Assembly (NCBI GenBank): GCA_021780075.1
Contig: JAJXZL010000044.1
Location: forward strand, 1-64,000
Length of the DNA stretch: 64,000 nt
Source: Acidobacteriota bacterium
GTDB taxonomy: Bacteria; Acidobacteriota; Terriglobia; Terriglobales; Acidobacteriaceae
Reading direction: 5' to 3'
The position numbers were made by a program, and so were the translations under genes. Below are positions 45,276 to 54,150 of the stretch, in pieces. The notes under the pieces were generated by a model. It had not been told where the DNA came from, searched no databases, and saw nothing but the letters and a program-made list of their open reading frames with translations. The number at the start of each line of letters is the position of its first letter. Positions within the stretch are counted from its first letter, which is position 1.

Positions 45276-47528
45276 TCACCGCGATTTCCATTCGGCCATC
45301 CAGATGTTGCCGGTGCGTTCACCCATGCTGAACACGAGCCTCTTTCCAGCAATGCCCAGTGTGGTCTCTGTCTCGTTCACCAGCGAGAGTCGAGCGTCGT
45401 GAGAATGGAAAACGGCAAATGGAGATCCGAGCGGTCTCTTTGTATGTGGGTCAAGATGCTGCGCCCAGATGCATTCGTGGCCGTCTCGCCTTGAAGTGGC
45501 ATAGACAAGGTTGCCATCGGGAGACCAGGCTTCAGCTTCGCCGTCGAAGATGCCAATCCATTTATTTTCCGGCACGGGCGTTGAACTGACAGGAGCGATG
45601 AATGCGCGATAGAAGCCGGCTTGCACGCTTAAAAAGCTGAACCAGCGATTGTCCGGCGCGAAGGCATCCGTGGCAATCCATTGGTGGGTTGCAAGCAGTT
45701 CTGTTTTGCGGTGTGTGGTCAGGTCCAGCATCCATGCGCGCCCGTCCAGGGCATTGCCAAGGAGCCGCTTGCCATCGTCTGACCAGTCTGTGGCTTCACC
45801 GCAAGCCTCACATACCATTTCCGGTACTCCGCCCGCACTGGACACAATGTAGACATCCCATTTGGGTGTTTCGCTGTAACTGATCCACGAGCCATCAGGG
45901 CTGAAAGTTGGTTCATATTTAAGGGCATGCGTGGCAGTCAGCGCGGACTCCGTCCCGGTCTGAAGATTCTTGACCCACACCTCCTGATTACCCGGCCGCG
46001 CCGAGATAAAGGTCAGTCTGTTGCCATCGCGTGACACATCCGGCATGAAGTCGCCCGCCGCGTCATGGGTTAGCTGTTGCGGTACGCCAGTCACCCTGCC
46101 TTCGTTTGGCTTGATGGGCAGGCTCCAGATCGAAAGGTTTTCTGACAGACTCGCAAAGGCAATTCGCATGGTGCCATCGGACCCGAAGGCCAGCGATGGG
46201 TTTTCTTCGCGTGTAGGACCAGAGGTTAGCCGCTGGGGCCGGTTCGCTAATTTGAAGGACGTAGGAGAGATCCCCACCCGCCAAAGATTGATACTGTCAC
46301 CATTCCGCGCGGAGAAGAGTATCCAATTGCCGTGCGCATCCCAGGCTGCGGGTAGAATCGCCCACGGATAAGCCTGAAACTCGTTCATAAGCCCCGCCGC
46401 GCGTGTGGCATCCAATACGCCTGTCTTCACTGCTTTCCCGCCAGTCAGCGGAGTCACCCACCAATCCATCGCCTTTTCTGGGGGATCCCTGTTGTCCGGA
46501 TTCCCCAGAAACAATAGGTGGTTTCCATCCGGGGACCAGAGCGGGTGGGTCGCACCCATAAAGTCAGGACGTATCTGTCGAGGAGATCCTCCGCGTGTTG
46601 CAACAACATATAGGCTGGCGCCGCGATCAGTGCTGAGGTTTACCCCTGACAGATAGCCCACCGAATAAGCAACCCAGTTGCCGTCTGGCGAGAATTGCGG
46701 GCTGTGACCGATGGATGCTAGTTTTCTTGCCTTCCCGCCCAGTGCTGGGATGATGTAAATTCCGCCGCCGTCATCCACGTCAAAGGCAATGCTGGAACCA
46801 TCCGGTGAGAATACGGGTGCGCGCTTATTTCCTGGTCCGGATGTGAGCCGCAGCGGTTCCCCTCCGCCTACCTGCCGTACATATACATCTAGATGTCCTT
46901 CTTCGTTCTGGTCCGAAACATAGGCAAGAAGCTTGCCATCCGGCGACAGAGCAGGGTCTGTCGTGAGCCCCGCATCCCAAGTAATTCGCGTCAGGTTTGG
47001 CGCCGACAACTCTATGGGAGAGTGGCCAATAGACGAAAGCGAAATCAATCCCGCAATGGCCGCGGCAGCTCCTGTTGCAGCGACGGCAAGCCAACGGTAA
47101 ACAATTTGCGATCCGAGTGTAGTGCTCTTGATTTCAGAGATCCCTGGCGAGCTGACATCAGCAGGCGGATGCGCATATAAAACTGCCACTTCTGTGCCGC
47201 TCATCTCCGGTGCCCCGTTTTCTCGCAAAGGCGCGATAAAGCGGTAGCCAAGCCGAGGCAGCGTCTCCACGTAGCGTGGGGTTTCGGCGTCATCACTCAG
47301 CGCAAGCCTGATTTGCCGGATGCACTGGTTGAGTCCGTGCTCAAAATCAACCGCGATATCCGATCCCCAGATACATACCCTGAGTTGTTCGCGGGTCACC
47401 AGTTGAGCGGGCCGCTCTGCCAGAAATGCAAGAACACGAGCAGCTTGTGGCCGCAGTGGGACTTTGCGTCCGGATTTCGTCAGTTCTCCGGTTTCCCGAT
47501 CCAATTCGAAGACGCCAAATCGGAGCAT
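45276..47528 (-). CDS. Winged-helix membrane protein with TolB-like propeller
   Basis: A 750-residue protein. An ATG at 47528 is preferred (GGGGA upstream); a TTG at 47546 is an alternative. Residues about 1-105 form an OmpR/CadC-type winged helix (FGVFELDRETGELTKSGRKV, then LNQCIRQIRLALSDD and VETLPRLGYRFIAPL). A single membrane helix follows (WLAVAATGAAAAIAGLISLS, about 150-172), then an extracytoplasmic propeller of TolB/PD40 repeats (LSPDGKLLAYVSDQ, FSPDGSSIAFDV, FSPDGNWVAYSV, FSPDGSWISYSE). The family is greatly expanded in Acidobacteriota; it may couple an external signal to DNA binding at the membrane. Divergent HAF-repeat gene is a candidate target. Confidence 0.88.
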   Translation of the reverse strand: MLRFGVFELDRETGELTKSGRKVPLRPQAARVLAFLAERPAQLVTREQLRVCIWGSDIAVDFEHGLNQCIRQIRLALSDDAETPRYVETLPRLGYRFIAPLRENGAPEMSGTEVAVLYAHPPADVSSPGISEIKSTTLGSQIVYRWLAVAATGAAAAIAGLISLSSIGHSPIELSAPNLTRITWDAGLTTDPALSPDGKLLAYVSDQNEEGHLDVYVRQVGGGEPLRLTSGPGNKRAPVFSPDGSSIAFDVDDGGGIYIIPALGGKARKLASIGHSPQFSPDGNWVAYSVGYLSGVNLSTDRGASLYVVATRGGSPRQIRPDFMGATHPLWSPDGNHLLFLGNPDNRDPPEKAMDWWVTPLTGGKAVKTGVLDATRAAGLMNEFQAYPWAILPAAWDAHGNWILFSARNGDSINLWRVGISPTSFKLANRPQRLTSGPTREENPSLAFGSDGTMRIAFASLSENLSIWSLPIKPNEGRVTGVPQQLTHDAAGDFMPDVSRDGNRLTFISARPGNQEVWVKNLQTGTESALTATHALKYEPTFSPDGSWISYSETPKWDVYIVSSAGGVPEMVCEACGEATDWSDDGKRLLGNALDGRAWMLDLTTHRKTELLATHQWIATDAFAPDNRWFSFLSVQAGFYRAFIAPVSSTPVPENKWIGIFDGEAEAWSPDGNLVYATSRRDGHECIWAQHLDPHTKRPLGSPFAVFHSHDARLSLVNETETTLGIAGKRLVFSMGERTGNIWMAEWKSR

Positions 47529-47762
47529 CTTGCTGTCCCCAATCAACCGTCACCAAGGCTGAGCGGATTGCGGCAAGAAGTATAAGCCTGTTTTCGGCGT
47601 CATAGACATGGAAATTTAACCGGAATTGTTGCAACTACTTGCGCACTCACCCACAAATGCCACGTCTTCCATTGATTTATAGATTTGGCTGACTCATAGT
47701 CCGCAACGTTCGCCGTTCCAGACGTCGAATACAAGCCAAACACAAACAGAAGAGGAGGAGTG

Positions 47763-48656
47763 ATGAAAACCCCAATGGAACTCACTAAAAGGGTAAGCAC
47801 TCAAATGACTCATGCGTATACCCCTGTCTTGTTACCTTTGCTGATACTTGCGCTCACAGTGGCAGCCGCGGCACAAAAACCGATCAACTTTGACGGCGCC
47901 TTAGCCACATATATTAAGGGAATTAACGATGCAGGGCTGATGGTTGGTTACTACTATAAGGAAGATGGCATCGAGCATAGTTTCACTACTTATGATGGGA
48001 AAACATTCAAGTCCGTTGATTATCCGAACGCAATCTGGACTGAGGCCGGGGGTATCAACCAAGCTGGTGACGTTGTTGGTTTCTATGGCATTGCCGCTGA
48101 CACGCTGATCCGCGGCTTTCTCCTCACGGCAAACGGAACATGGGTGCCTCTCGATATCCCTGGACGATTTAACTTCATGCCAGAAGGGATCAATTCGAAT
48201 CACACAATTATCGGGTGTATGCACAATCCGGGGACAATGCACGGCTGGACGATGCAGAACGGTGCTGCCGTGTCGATCAGTTCCGCGTGGATGATGTACG
48301 ACGCCATCAACGATTCAGGAACGATAGTGGGGTGGGCTTTCTCTGCTCCAAACAAGTTCGTCGGATTCATCCTGAATGGCACTGGGGAAACTCAATTCAG
48401 TTATCCCAACTCCAGGGACACTGAGCCCTGGGGAATCAACGATTACGGCGACATAGTAGGAAGATATGGTCCGAACAGCGCCCCACACGGCTTCCTGCTG
48501 CATAAAGACAAATTCAGTTCCATTGATATGCCTGGCTCGACGGTAACTGCAACTGTTGCGACGGGAATTAACAACCTTGGCACAATCGTAGGCATCTTTA
48601 GAGATGAAAATGGCAGGCACGGATTTTTGTGGAAAAACGCTGTGCCCCTCAATTGA
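47763..48656 (+). CDS. Exported HAF-repeat protein
   Basis: A 297-residue exported protein. The ATG at 47763 follows GAGGAG closely; a GTG three bases earlier is possible. A signal segment (LLPLLILALTVAAAAQ) precedes at least five HAF-type repeats, recognised by INDAGLMVGYY, INQAGDVVGFY, INDSGTIVGW, INDYGDIVGRY and INNLGTIVGIF, each about 40-50 residues apart with an HGF/RGF strand (RGFLL, HGFLL, HGFLW) in between. These repeats probably make a beta-propeller-like surface protein. No catalytic residues are apparent. It is divergent from a winged-helix membrane protein across about 235 bases. Confidence 0.82.
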   Translation: MKTPMELTKRVSTQMTHAYTPVLLPLLILALTVAAAAQKPINFDGALATYIKGINDAGLMVGYYYKEDGIEHSFTTYDGKTFKSVDYPNAIWTEAGGINQAGDVVGFYGIAADTLIRGFLLTANGTWVPLDIPGRFNFMPEGINSNHTIIGCMHNPGTMHGWTMQNGAAVSISSAWMMYDAINDSGTIVGWAFSAPNKFVGFILNGTGETQFSYPNSRDTEPWGINDYGDIVGRYGPNSAPHGFLLHKDKFSSIDMPGSTVTATVATGINNLGTIVGIFRDENGRHGFLWKNAVPLN

Positions 48657-48848
48657 GGAGTGGCCTGCCCGGTAATTTGTAGCAGTGCGAGAGACAGGGC
48701 CTGTTCACAGCCAAGTTTTTCTTTGGTTGATCGGATCATATTGCTTCCGTAAATATTCCGGGTGCAACTAAGCAGCAAAGCGTCCTTGATGCTGCATAGA
48801 AAGGCGCGTAGGTGCCGGATTTCTCTGTTTTTCAAAGTTCACGAGAAT

Positions 48849-50399
48849 TCAATGCGCGTTGCTCGATGCGTTTTCTGGAATGCCTAGGGCAGAAGAGCGT
48901 TGCACATTGTCGACCAATTCGTACCTCATCAGATGCGATCGCTTTTCCTTTTGCGCGTCTCTCAGAGCGACGAGCCGCTTAACCAATGTGGGAACTTCCT
49001 GCTTGTGGTCAGATTTACGCAGCGTGAGAATGAGGCGATAGAGAGCTTCCTGATTGTCAGGGTCGCTTTGCAGAACAGCTTCGCATTGCTCCGCAGCCAT
49101 TGCCGTCTTTCCTTCGCTTAGATAGAGGTCGGCAAGTATCTCGCGCGCCACGGCAAGGCTGGAGTCGAGCTTGACGGCTTCCTGTGCTTCCCGCAAAGCT
49201 TCAGCATAGTCAGCGCTGCCAGCTTCGGCGCCCCGCTGGCGCAGGGTTTCTGCCAGTAGATAGTGATCGAAAGCAATTCCAGGATGATCACGGACCTGCT
49301 GTCGAAAGCGCACGACACTCCCGTTCAGATCGTGGCGTTGTGTTGCGATGATGCCCTCGGCGGTGCCGGCAAAGGAGAGGTTCGGATTGAGCTGGTGTGC
49401 AGCCTCAAAATCATTGGTTGCCTTTTCAAATTCTCCCAATTGAGCATAGAGAATACCCCGTGCAATGTAGAGTTGCCCTGCGCGGGGGAGCAGGTGAACG
49501 CCAGCATTCAGCATGTCGATGCCAACTTGAAAGGAGGAATGGTCGCTGGCCAGATTTGCAAACCAGACGTACGCTTTTGGGTCCTGAGGGTTCGCCTCAA
49601 TGGCCTTGCGCAGTAGAGCGACAGCCTGCGGAGTATCATTGCGCGCCTCATCCACATCGGCAGCCAAGATCAGGACGCCCTCATTCGTCGTGCCAGACTG
49701 AATGAGCGGCTGCAAAGCAACATGGGCATCATCGAATCGCTTCGCATTCCAGTAAGCCAGCGAAAGGTTATAGCGTGCGGCAGGGTTCTCCGGTTGCAAT
49801 GCTTGAGCCGTCTGGAACTGCGCGATGGCTTCGTCGAAGCGGTGCTCCTGGGCCAGACAAACGCCATATCTTGCCAGCGCGACTGGTTGGGTGGCGATCA
49901 CCTGCTGCGCTTGTTGAAAGTGGATAACAGCTTCCCTGCAGTCATCCTGTTGCGCGGCAATCATTCCTGCCATGGCGTGCGCTGTGGGATCGTCAGGGCG
50001 GAGAACTAGAATTCGCTGGAGAAGGGGTCCGGCCTCGCCGTCGTTCTGCTGATAACTTACTTGTGCTGCTCCTTCGAGGGCAGGTAAATAGTCCGGCTTG
50101 AGCCGCAGCGCGTGTTTATAGGAGTCCAATGCAGCCCGGCGTTTCCCAGAACCTGAATTGGCCATGCCCTGAAGTGCCCATAACCGAGGGTCTTGGGAAT
50201 CGTGTTTGAGGGCAGAGGACGCGAGAGCAAGGGCGTTTGCATAGTGCTGAGCCCGCAAGGCTTCCTCTATTTGCAGGATTACTGAGCGGTCCGCTTGACA
50301 TGACGCATTATGGGCAAGCGCTGCGACACCAGCGAGCATGCACCAGCACAGCACTTTTGTGATCCGGTTGCGTGATGTATATAAAACGTCCAGGAACAC
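48849..50399 (-). CDS. Exported TPR-repeat protein
   Basis: A 516-residue protein with an N-terminal signal (VLCWCMLAGVAALAHNASCQ) and TPRs across the whole mature part (for example AALDSYKHALRLKPDYLPAL and EAIAQFQTAQALQPENPAAR). The frame opens with GTG at 50399; other starts at 50354 (GTG) or 50339 (ATG) would shorten the signal and cannot be excluded. The signal may end at a Cys (NASCQ), which could be a lipoprotein site, though the preceding residues do not form a strict lipobox. It lies downstream of a TonB receptor gene on the same strand with a strong hairpin between. Role inferred as scaffold. Confidence 0.82.
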   Translation of the reverse strand: MFLDVLYTSRNRITKVLCWCMLAGVAALAHNASCQADRSVILQIEEALRAQHYANALALASSALKHDSQDPRLWALQGMANSGSGKRRAALDSYKHALRLKPDYLPALEGAAQVSYQQNDGEAGPLLQRILVLRPDDPTAHAMAGMIAAQQDDCREAVIHFQQAQQVIATQPVALARYGVCLAQEHRFDEAIAQFQTAQALQPENPAARYNLSLAYWNAKRFDDAHVALQPLIQSGTTNEGVLILAADVDEARNDTPQAVALLRKAIEANPQDPKAYVWFANLASDHSSFQVGIDMLNAGVHLLPRAGQLYIARGILYAQLGEFEKATNDFEAAHQLNPNLSFAGTAEGIIATQRHDLNGSVVRFRQQVRDHPGIAFDHYLLAETLRQRGAEAGSADYAEALREAQEAVKLDSSLAVAREILADLYLSEGKTAMAAEQCEAVLQSDPDNQEALYRLILTLRKSDHKQEVPTLVKRLVALRDAQKEKRSHLMRYELVDNVQRSSALGIPENASSNAH

Positions 50400-50428
50400 G
50401 TCAGAGATGATCCTCTTACAAAGATGTT

Positions 50429-50457
50429 GCGCTCGGAGTTTCTGGAACTCCGAGCGC
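50429..50457 (-). terminator. Strong hairpin after the TonB receptor gene
   Basis: A 12-bp perfect stem (GCGCTCGGAGTT/AACTCCGAGCGC) with a 5-base loop, 40 bases past the receptor stop. The tail on the minus strand is only weakly T-rich, so it may terminate, attenuate or stabilise the receptor message. Confidence 0.6.
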
Positions 50458-50496
50458 GTTGCTTTTCAGCGTTTCCTATTAGAACGGAGTCGCGCC

Positions 50497-53400
50497 TCAG
50501 AACTCCAGTCTAGCTCCCAGTTGTCCTTGGCGCGGGATCTGCGTTGAGGTTGAAGTTCCGAAGGTGCTCACATCCTGAGCGTTGGCATCTACTCCCTGGA
50601 GGTTAACCCGGTTGAGCACGTTGAAGAAGTCAATCCGGAGTTCGAACTTGACCCGCTCAGAGATGCTGGTTACCTTCATCAAGGTCGCGTCCACTTGAGC
50701 AAAACCAGGATTCCGGAACTGGTTGATCTTCTCATTTCCTTCCTGGCCCACCTGCGGGAACGAGAATGGTCCGCAGTTGTACAGGTTTCCTCCACTGCAG
50801 TGGTTGAACAATCCATTACGGTAGCTACTTCGGCTAGTGGAGATGTGGTAGGAAGAGACATTCGGAATATCTGTATTGTCACCGTCCCCATTGAAATCTC
50901 CGCTGTCCGACTTGAAGACGACGTTCCCATTGATGTCGGTGGTCACGTCCAATGGAGCTGCTGTCACTACGGTAAAGGGCAGTCCAGACTGCAGGATGGC
51001 TACAGACGAAAGCTGCCAGCCCGAGGTCGCACGGCCTACCACTCCATGGCCTTCGTTGAGGCCGGGCAGATCATAGCCCCAGCCGAGTGAGAAGCGGTTA
51101 GGAACATCCCAGGCCGACGGTCCATAGAAGCGGTTGAGGGGATATTCGATTGGATAATTTCCCGAAGGCAGAGCTCCCGAATTGTCCTTCGATACTGCCC
51201 GCGTATAGGATGCAGTGACAAACCCTCGATGCGCGAAGCGGCCGTTCATGGCCAAGATGAACGCCGAGTAGTTCGACCACGGACCGTTATACGTGTAATT
51301 GATGGCGCCGAAGCTCGGATTCAACCTCGTCTGTGTTCCCTGACATATGGGAGGAGCACTCGGATTGGAGGGATCTGGCGTACATGACAGATGCTGCAAC
51401 AGGTCTCCTGCGTACACGTTAACGTCGCCCGAGAATGAGTTGCCGAAAGAACTTCCTCCGCCATACTGCAGGTTGCCCGAATGCTGCCCAACGTAGCCTA
51501 CACTGGCGACCATGTTCTGCATGAGCGAGCGCTGTAATGTAACAGACCAGGTGTTCGTGTAAGGCGACTTCAGATTGCCGTCAACTCCACCGACAGCAAT
51601 CTGCGCACCGGGGATGCCTCCCCGACTGTCCAGCGGCTGCCCCTGGAAAGCAGGATACGGGAAACCAAACGGATAAGTGTTCTGGGTTCCGTATCCGAAG
51701 ATGGGAGCTGCGGTTGAGCCGTTGTTGAAGAACGTCGGCAGAACGAAGCCAGGAGGATTGCCTTTCAGATTGTTTTCGGCATTTCCCAGTGTTACCCAAT
51801 CCCGGTAGATACCAAAGCCGCCGCGAAGCACCCACTTGCCGCTTCCTGTGGGATCCCAGGCAAAGCCGGCGCGCGGACTGAAGATCCAGTTCATGCTCTG
51901 GTTGTAGACGTGCCCCTGCTGCTTATTGACTCCATTTGCGACACGTACTGCCATCGTGGACCCTGTCCCGAGATGGAAGTTGGCCAACGGGGTTCCGGCG
52001 ACCGGATAGGGATTGCCGAAGTTGTCGTAGCGGACACCGTAATTGATGGTGAGCCGCCGGTTTGCCTTCCACGTATCCTGCGCGAAGACGCCGTGGGTCG
52101 TCTCGGCATATTCGTATTGCCCTGGCATCGGCTTGCCTGTAACCGGATTGTAGGAAAGTCCGGTTTCCGAGTAGGGATTGTCGTTAATGAGGTCAATCAT
52201 GTTGTTGTATTGGAAGGTCGGCTGCGCGAAAGACGGGGCAAAGAGGGCGAGATCATCTCCATGCCAGCCTTCGTAACCGATGCTGAAGGAGTGGGAGCCT
52301 TGGATGTGTGTAAATACATCACGCCAGTGGTAGTTGTGTTCTGCATACTGGCCGTCGGCAAAGCCGATTCCCCAGCCCACACCCAGACCGTTCACATTCA
52401 CGACCGGGACACTCAGCAGTCCGGTAGCCGATATTGTTCCCTGAAGATAGTTGTAACCAAAAGATGCCTCGTTCAGGGAGTTCGGTGAAAATGTATGGGT
52501 TTCGCTCCCCTGCGTTGAAATGACGGAGGAGGGATTGGTGGTGTTGAAGGCAGGACGAACGGCAGGACCTCCAGAGCCAAGCGTGTCTCGAAAGAGAGTT
52601 CCGTAGATACGGTCCTTGCTGAAGTATTTGTCAATACGGACGTTGTATTGCTTCGCATTCTGATAGCTGGAGGAGTTGAAGATACCGTTGTCAAATACGG
52701 GAGTAGCGCACGGAACGTTGTCTGTGCTCGGCGTATTGCAGCCAGTGTTGTTCAGAGTGTCCTGGGGTCCGAAGGCGTCCTGCGCAGTCGCTGCAACACC
52801 GGTCGTCGTAGCCGCAGAAGGACGGTACTTGGCCATGAGGTTGACTTCCGGAGAGCTTGGGCGCACCTGCTGTGCAAAGGCGAGGAAGGCTGGATCTTCA
52901 TAGGTCAAAACAGCGTTCCCGTTTGAATTCAAAGCCCGAAAGGGTTCGATACTGAAGAAGAAAAAGAGTTGGCGCTTGGGAATCACGGGACCGCCGATCC
53001 CAAAAGACAAATTAGTCGTGTGGAACGGAGCGACAGGAGTTGGGGGTGGAGGTCCGAATTCGCCACGTGCGTTCAGGTTCTGGTACGTGTAATAAATGCT
53101 GCCAAAGCCGTGGTACTCGGCGGTGCCCGACTTGGTCGTCATGATGGTCTGCATGGAACTTGTCTTGCCATAGTCGACTGTGTACGTGTTTGTCTGCACA
53201 CTCATCTCCGACAAAGCATCGGCATTGGGAACCAGTGTCAAAACGCCAGGATTGACATCAATATTGATGTCCAAACCATCTAGGATGTACTGGTTGCCAT
53301 TATTGCCGCGTCCATTGGCGCTGTAGTCGGCATTCTCGGTAAAGAAGTTGTTATAGCCGGCCGACCCAAGGCCAGACACGCCAGGGGCCAGGCCAAGCAG

Positions 53401-53865
53401 CGCGGTGGGGTTACGCGAGGGCAGCGGAAGGGATTGTATTTCCTCATTGTTGATGGTCAGCTGGTCACGGCTGTCAGAGGTATCAAGGAGAGGAGCCTCC
53501 GCAGTGACTGACACGCTGGATACAGCACCGCTTACCGGCAAGGTGAGGACAATATTACGGTTCTCAGCCGTGGAAAGAACGAAGCTGACGGCAGCGTTGT
53601 TGAATCCCTGAGCAGATGCGGTAATAACATAGTTGCCGGGGGCGATGCTCGGGAAACGATAAGAGCCGAATTCATCGGCGGATCGGGTTTGCGAGACTTT
53701 CGTGTCGCTGTTTAAAAGCGTGACGCTCGCTTTTGCGACCGCCGCACCGGACGAATCCTGCACGGTGCCTTGCACGCTCGACGAAAATTGTGCGAATGCG
53801 GGGGGCGCAGCGAGCATGGCTCCCGCCAACGCGACTCCAAACAACCGCTTGCTCCAAGAGCTCAT
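50497..53865 (-). CDS. TonB-dependent outer-membrane receptor with carboxypeptidase-like domain (Oar-like)
   Basis: A 1,122-residue receptor. The ATG at 53865 has AGGTGG 7 bases upstream and starts a clear signal peptide (LFGVALAGAMLAAPPAFAQF). A carboxypeptidase-regulatory-like domain (SSVQGTVQDSSGAAVAKASV ... FRFPSI-type strand YRFPSIAPGNYVITASAQGF) spans about 25-105, the plug follows (INNEEIQSLPLPSRNPTALL, YILDGLDINIDVNPG), and the barrel ends in LGARLEF with a terminal aromatic. It is divergent from the SUMF1-like/sensor kinase gene run, and the spacer holds a paired inverted repeat, so this receptor is a probable target of that two-component system (inference). Confidence 0.92.
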   Translation of the reverse strand: MSSWSKRLFGVALAGAMLAAPPAFAQFSSSVQGTVQDSSGAAVAKASVTLLNSDTKVSQTRSADEFGSYRFPSIAPGNYVITASAQGFNNAAVSFVLSTAENRNIVLTLPVSGAVSSVSVTAEAPLLDTSDSRDQLTINNEEIQSLPLPSRNPTALLGLAPGVSGLGSAGYNNFFTENADYSANGRGNNGNQYILDGLDINIDVNPGVLTLVPNADALSEMSVQTNTYTVDYGKTSSMQTIMTTKSGTAEYHGFGSIYYTYQNLNARGEFGPPPPTPVAPFHTTNLSFGIGGPVIPKRQLFFFFSIEPFRALNSNGNAVLTYEDPAFLAFAQQVRPSSPEVNLMAKYRPSAATTTGVAATAQDAFGPQDTLNNTGCNTPSTDNVPCATPVFDNGIFNSSSYQNAKQYNVRIDKYFSKDRIYGTLFRDTLGSGGPAVRPAFNTTNPSSVISTQGSETHTFSPNSLNEASFGYNYLQGTISATGLLSVPVVNVNGLGVGWGIGFADGQYAEHNYHWRDVFTHIQGSHSFSIGYEGWHGDDLALFAPSFAQPTFQYNNMIDLINDNPYSETGLSYNPVTGKPMPGQYEYAETTHGVFAQDTWKANRRLTINYGVRYDNFGNPYPVAGTPLANFHLGTGSTMAVRVANGVNKQQGHVYNQSMNWIFSPRAGFAWDPTGSGKWVLRGGFGIYRDWVTLGNAENNLKGNPPGFVLPTFFNNGSTAAPIFGYGTQNTYPFGFPYPAFQGQPLDSRGGIPGAQIAVGGVDGNLKSPYTNTWSVTLQRSLMQNMVASVGYVGQHSGNLQYGGGSSFGNSFSGDVNVYAGDLLQHLSCTPDPSNPSAPPICQGTQTRLNPSFGAINYTYNGPWSNYSAFILAMNGRFAHRGFVTASYTRAVSKDNSGALPSGNYPIEYPLNRFYGPSAWDVPNRFSLGWGYDLPGLNEGHGVVGRATSGWQLSSVAILQSGLPFTVVTAAPLDVTTDINGNVVFKSDSGDFNGDGDNTDIPNVSSYHISTSRSSYRNGLFNHCSGGNLYNCGPFSFPQVGQEGNEKINQFRNPGFAQVDATLMKVTSISERVKFELRIDFFNVLNRVNLQGVDANAQDVSTFGTSTSTQIPRQGQLGARLEF

Positions 53866-54022
53866 GATATTTCCACCTCTCACTGATCAGCTGATGCCAA
53901 ACCTTGGGGATACTACTAGGGCACAGAAATAGAACGGTGTCTGCGCAACCGTAGCTTTTGATTGCGCAAGTCTAGAAAGGTGAATGTGGCGGGCGCATGA
54001 GCAGATTAGACCCCCCTCTATC

Positions 54023-54091
54023 TAGTACAAATGAACCGGATGCAAACTTTCTCGTGTCGGCCTGAATGGCGAACTTTTCCCATTTGTACTA
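54023..54091. promoter_or_regulatory. Paired inverted repeat in the divergent promoter
   Basis: TAGTACAAATG (54023-54033) and its exact reverse complement CATTTGTACTA (54081-54091) lie 47 bases apart in the 285-base spacer between the TonB receptor (starting 53865) and the SUMF1-like fusion gene (starting 54151). The arrangement fits two binding sites for one dimeric regulator, for example the NarL-type protein encoded at 59583. Confidence 0.55.
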
Positions 54092-54150
54092 TGGACCGCA
54101 TATCACGCCCTTGATATCGTCGTCAGCAGCCCTTCGGGAGGAATACGTCA

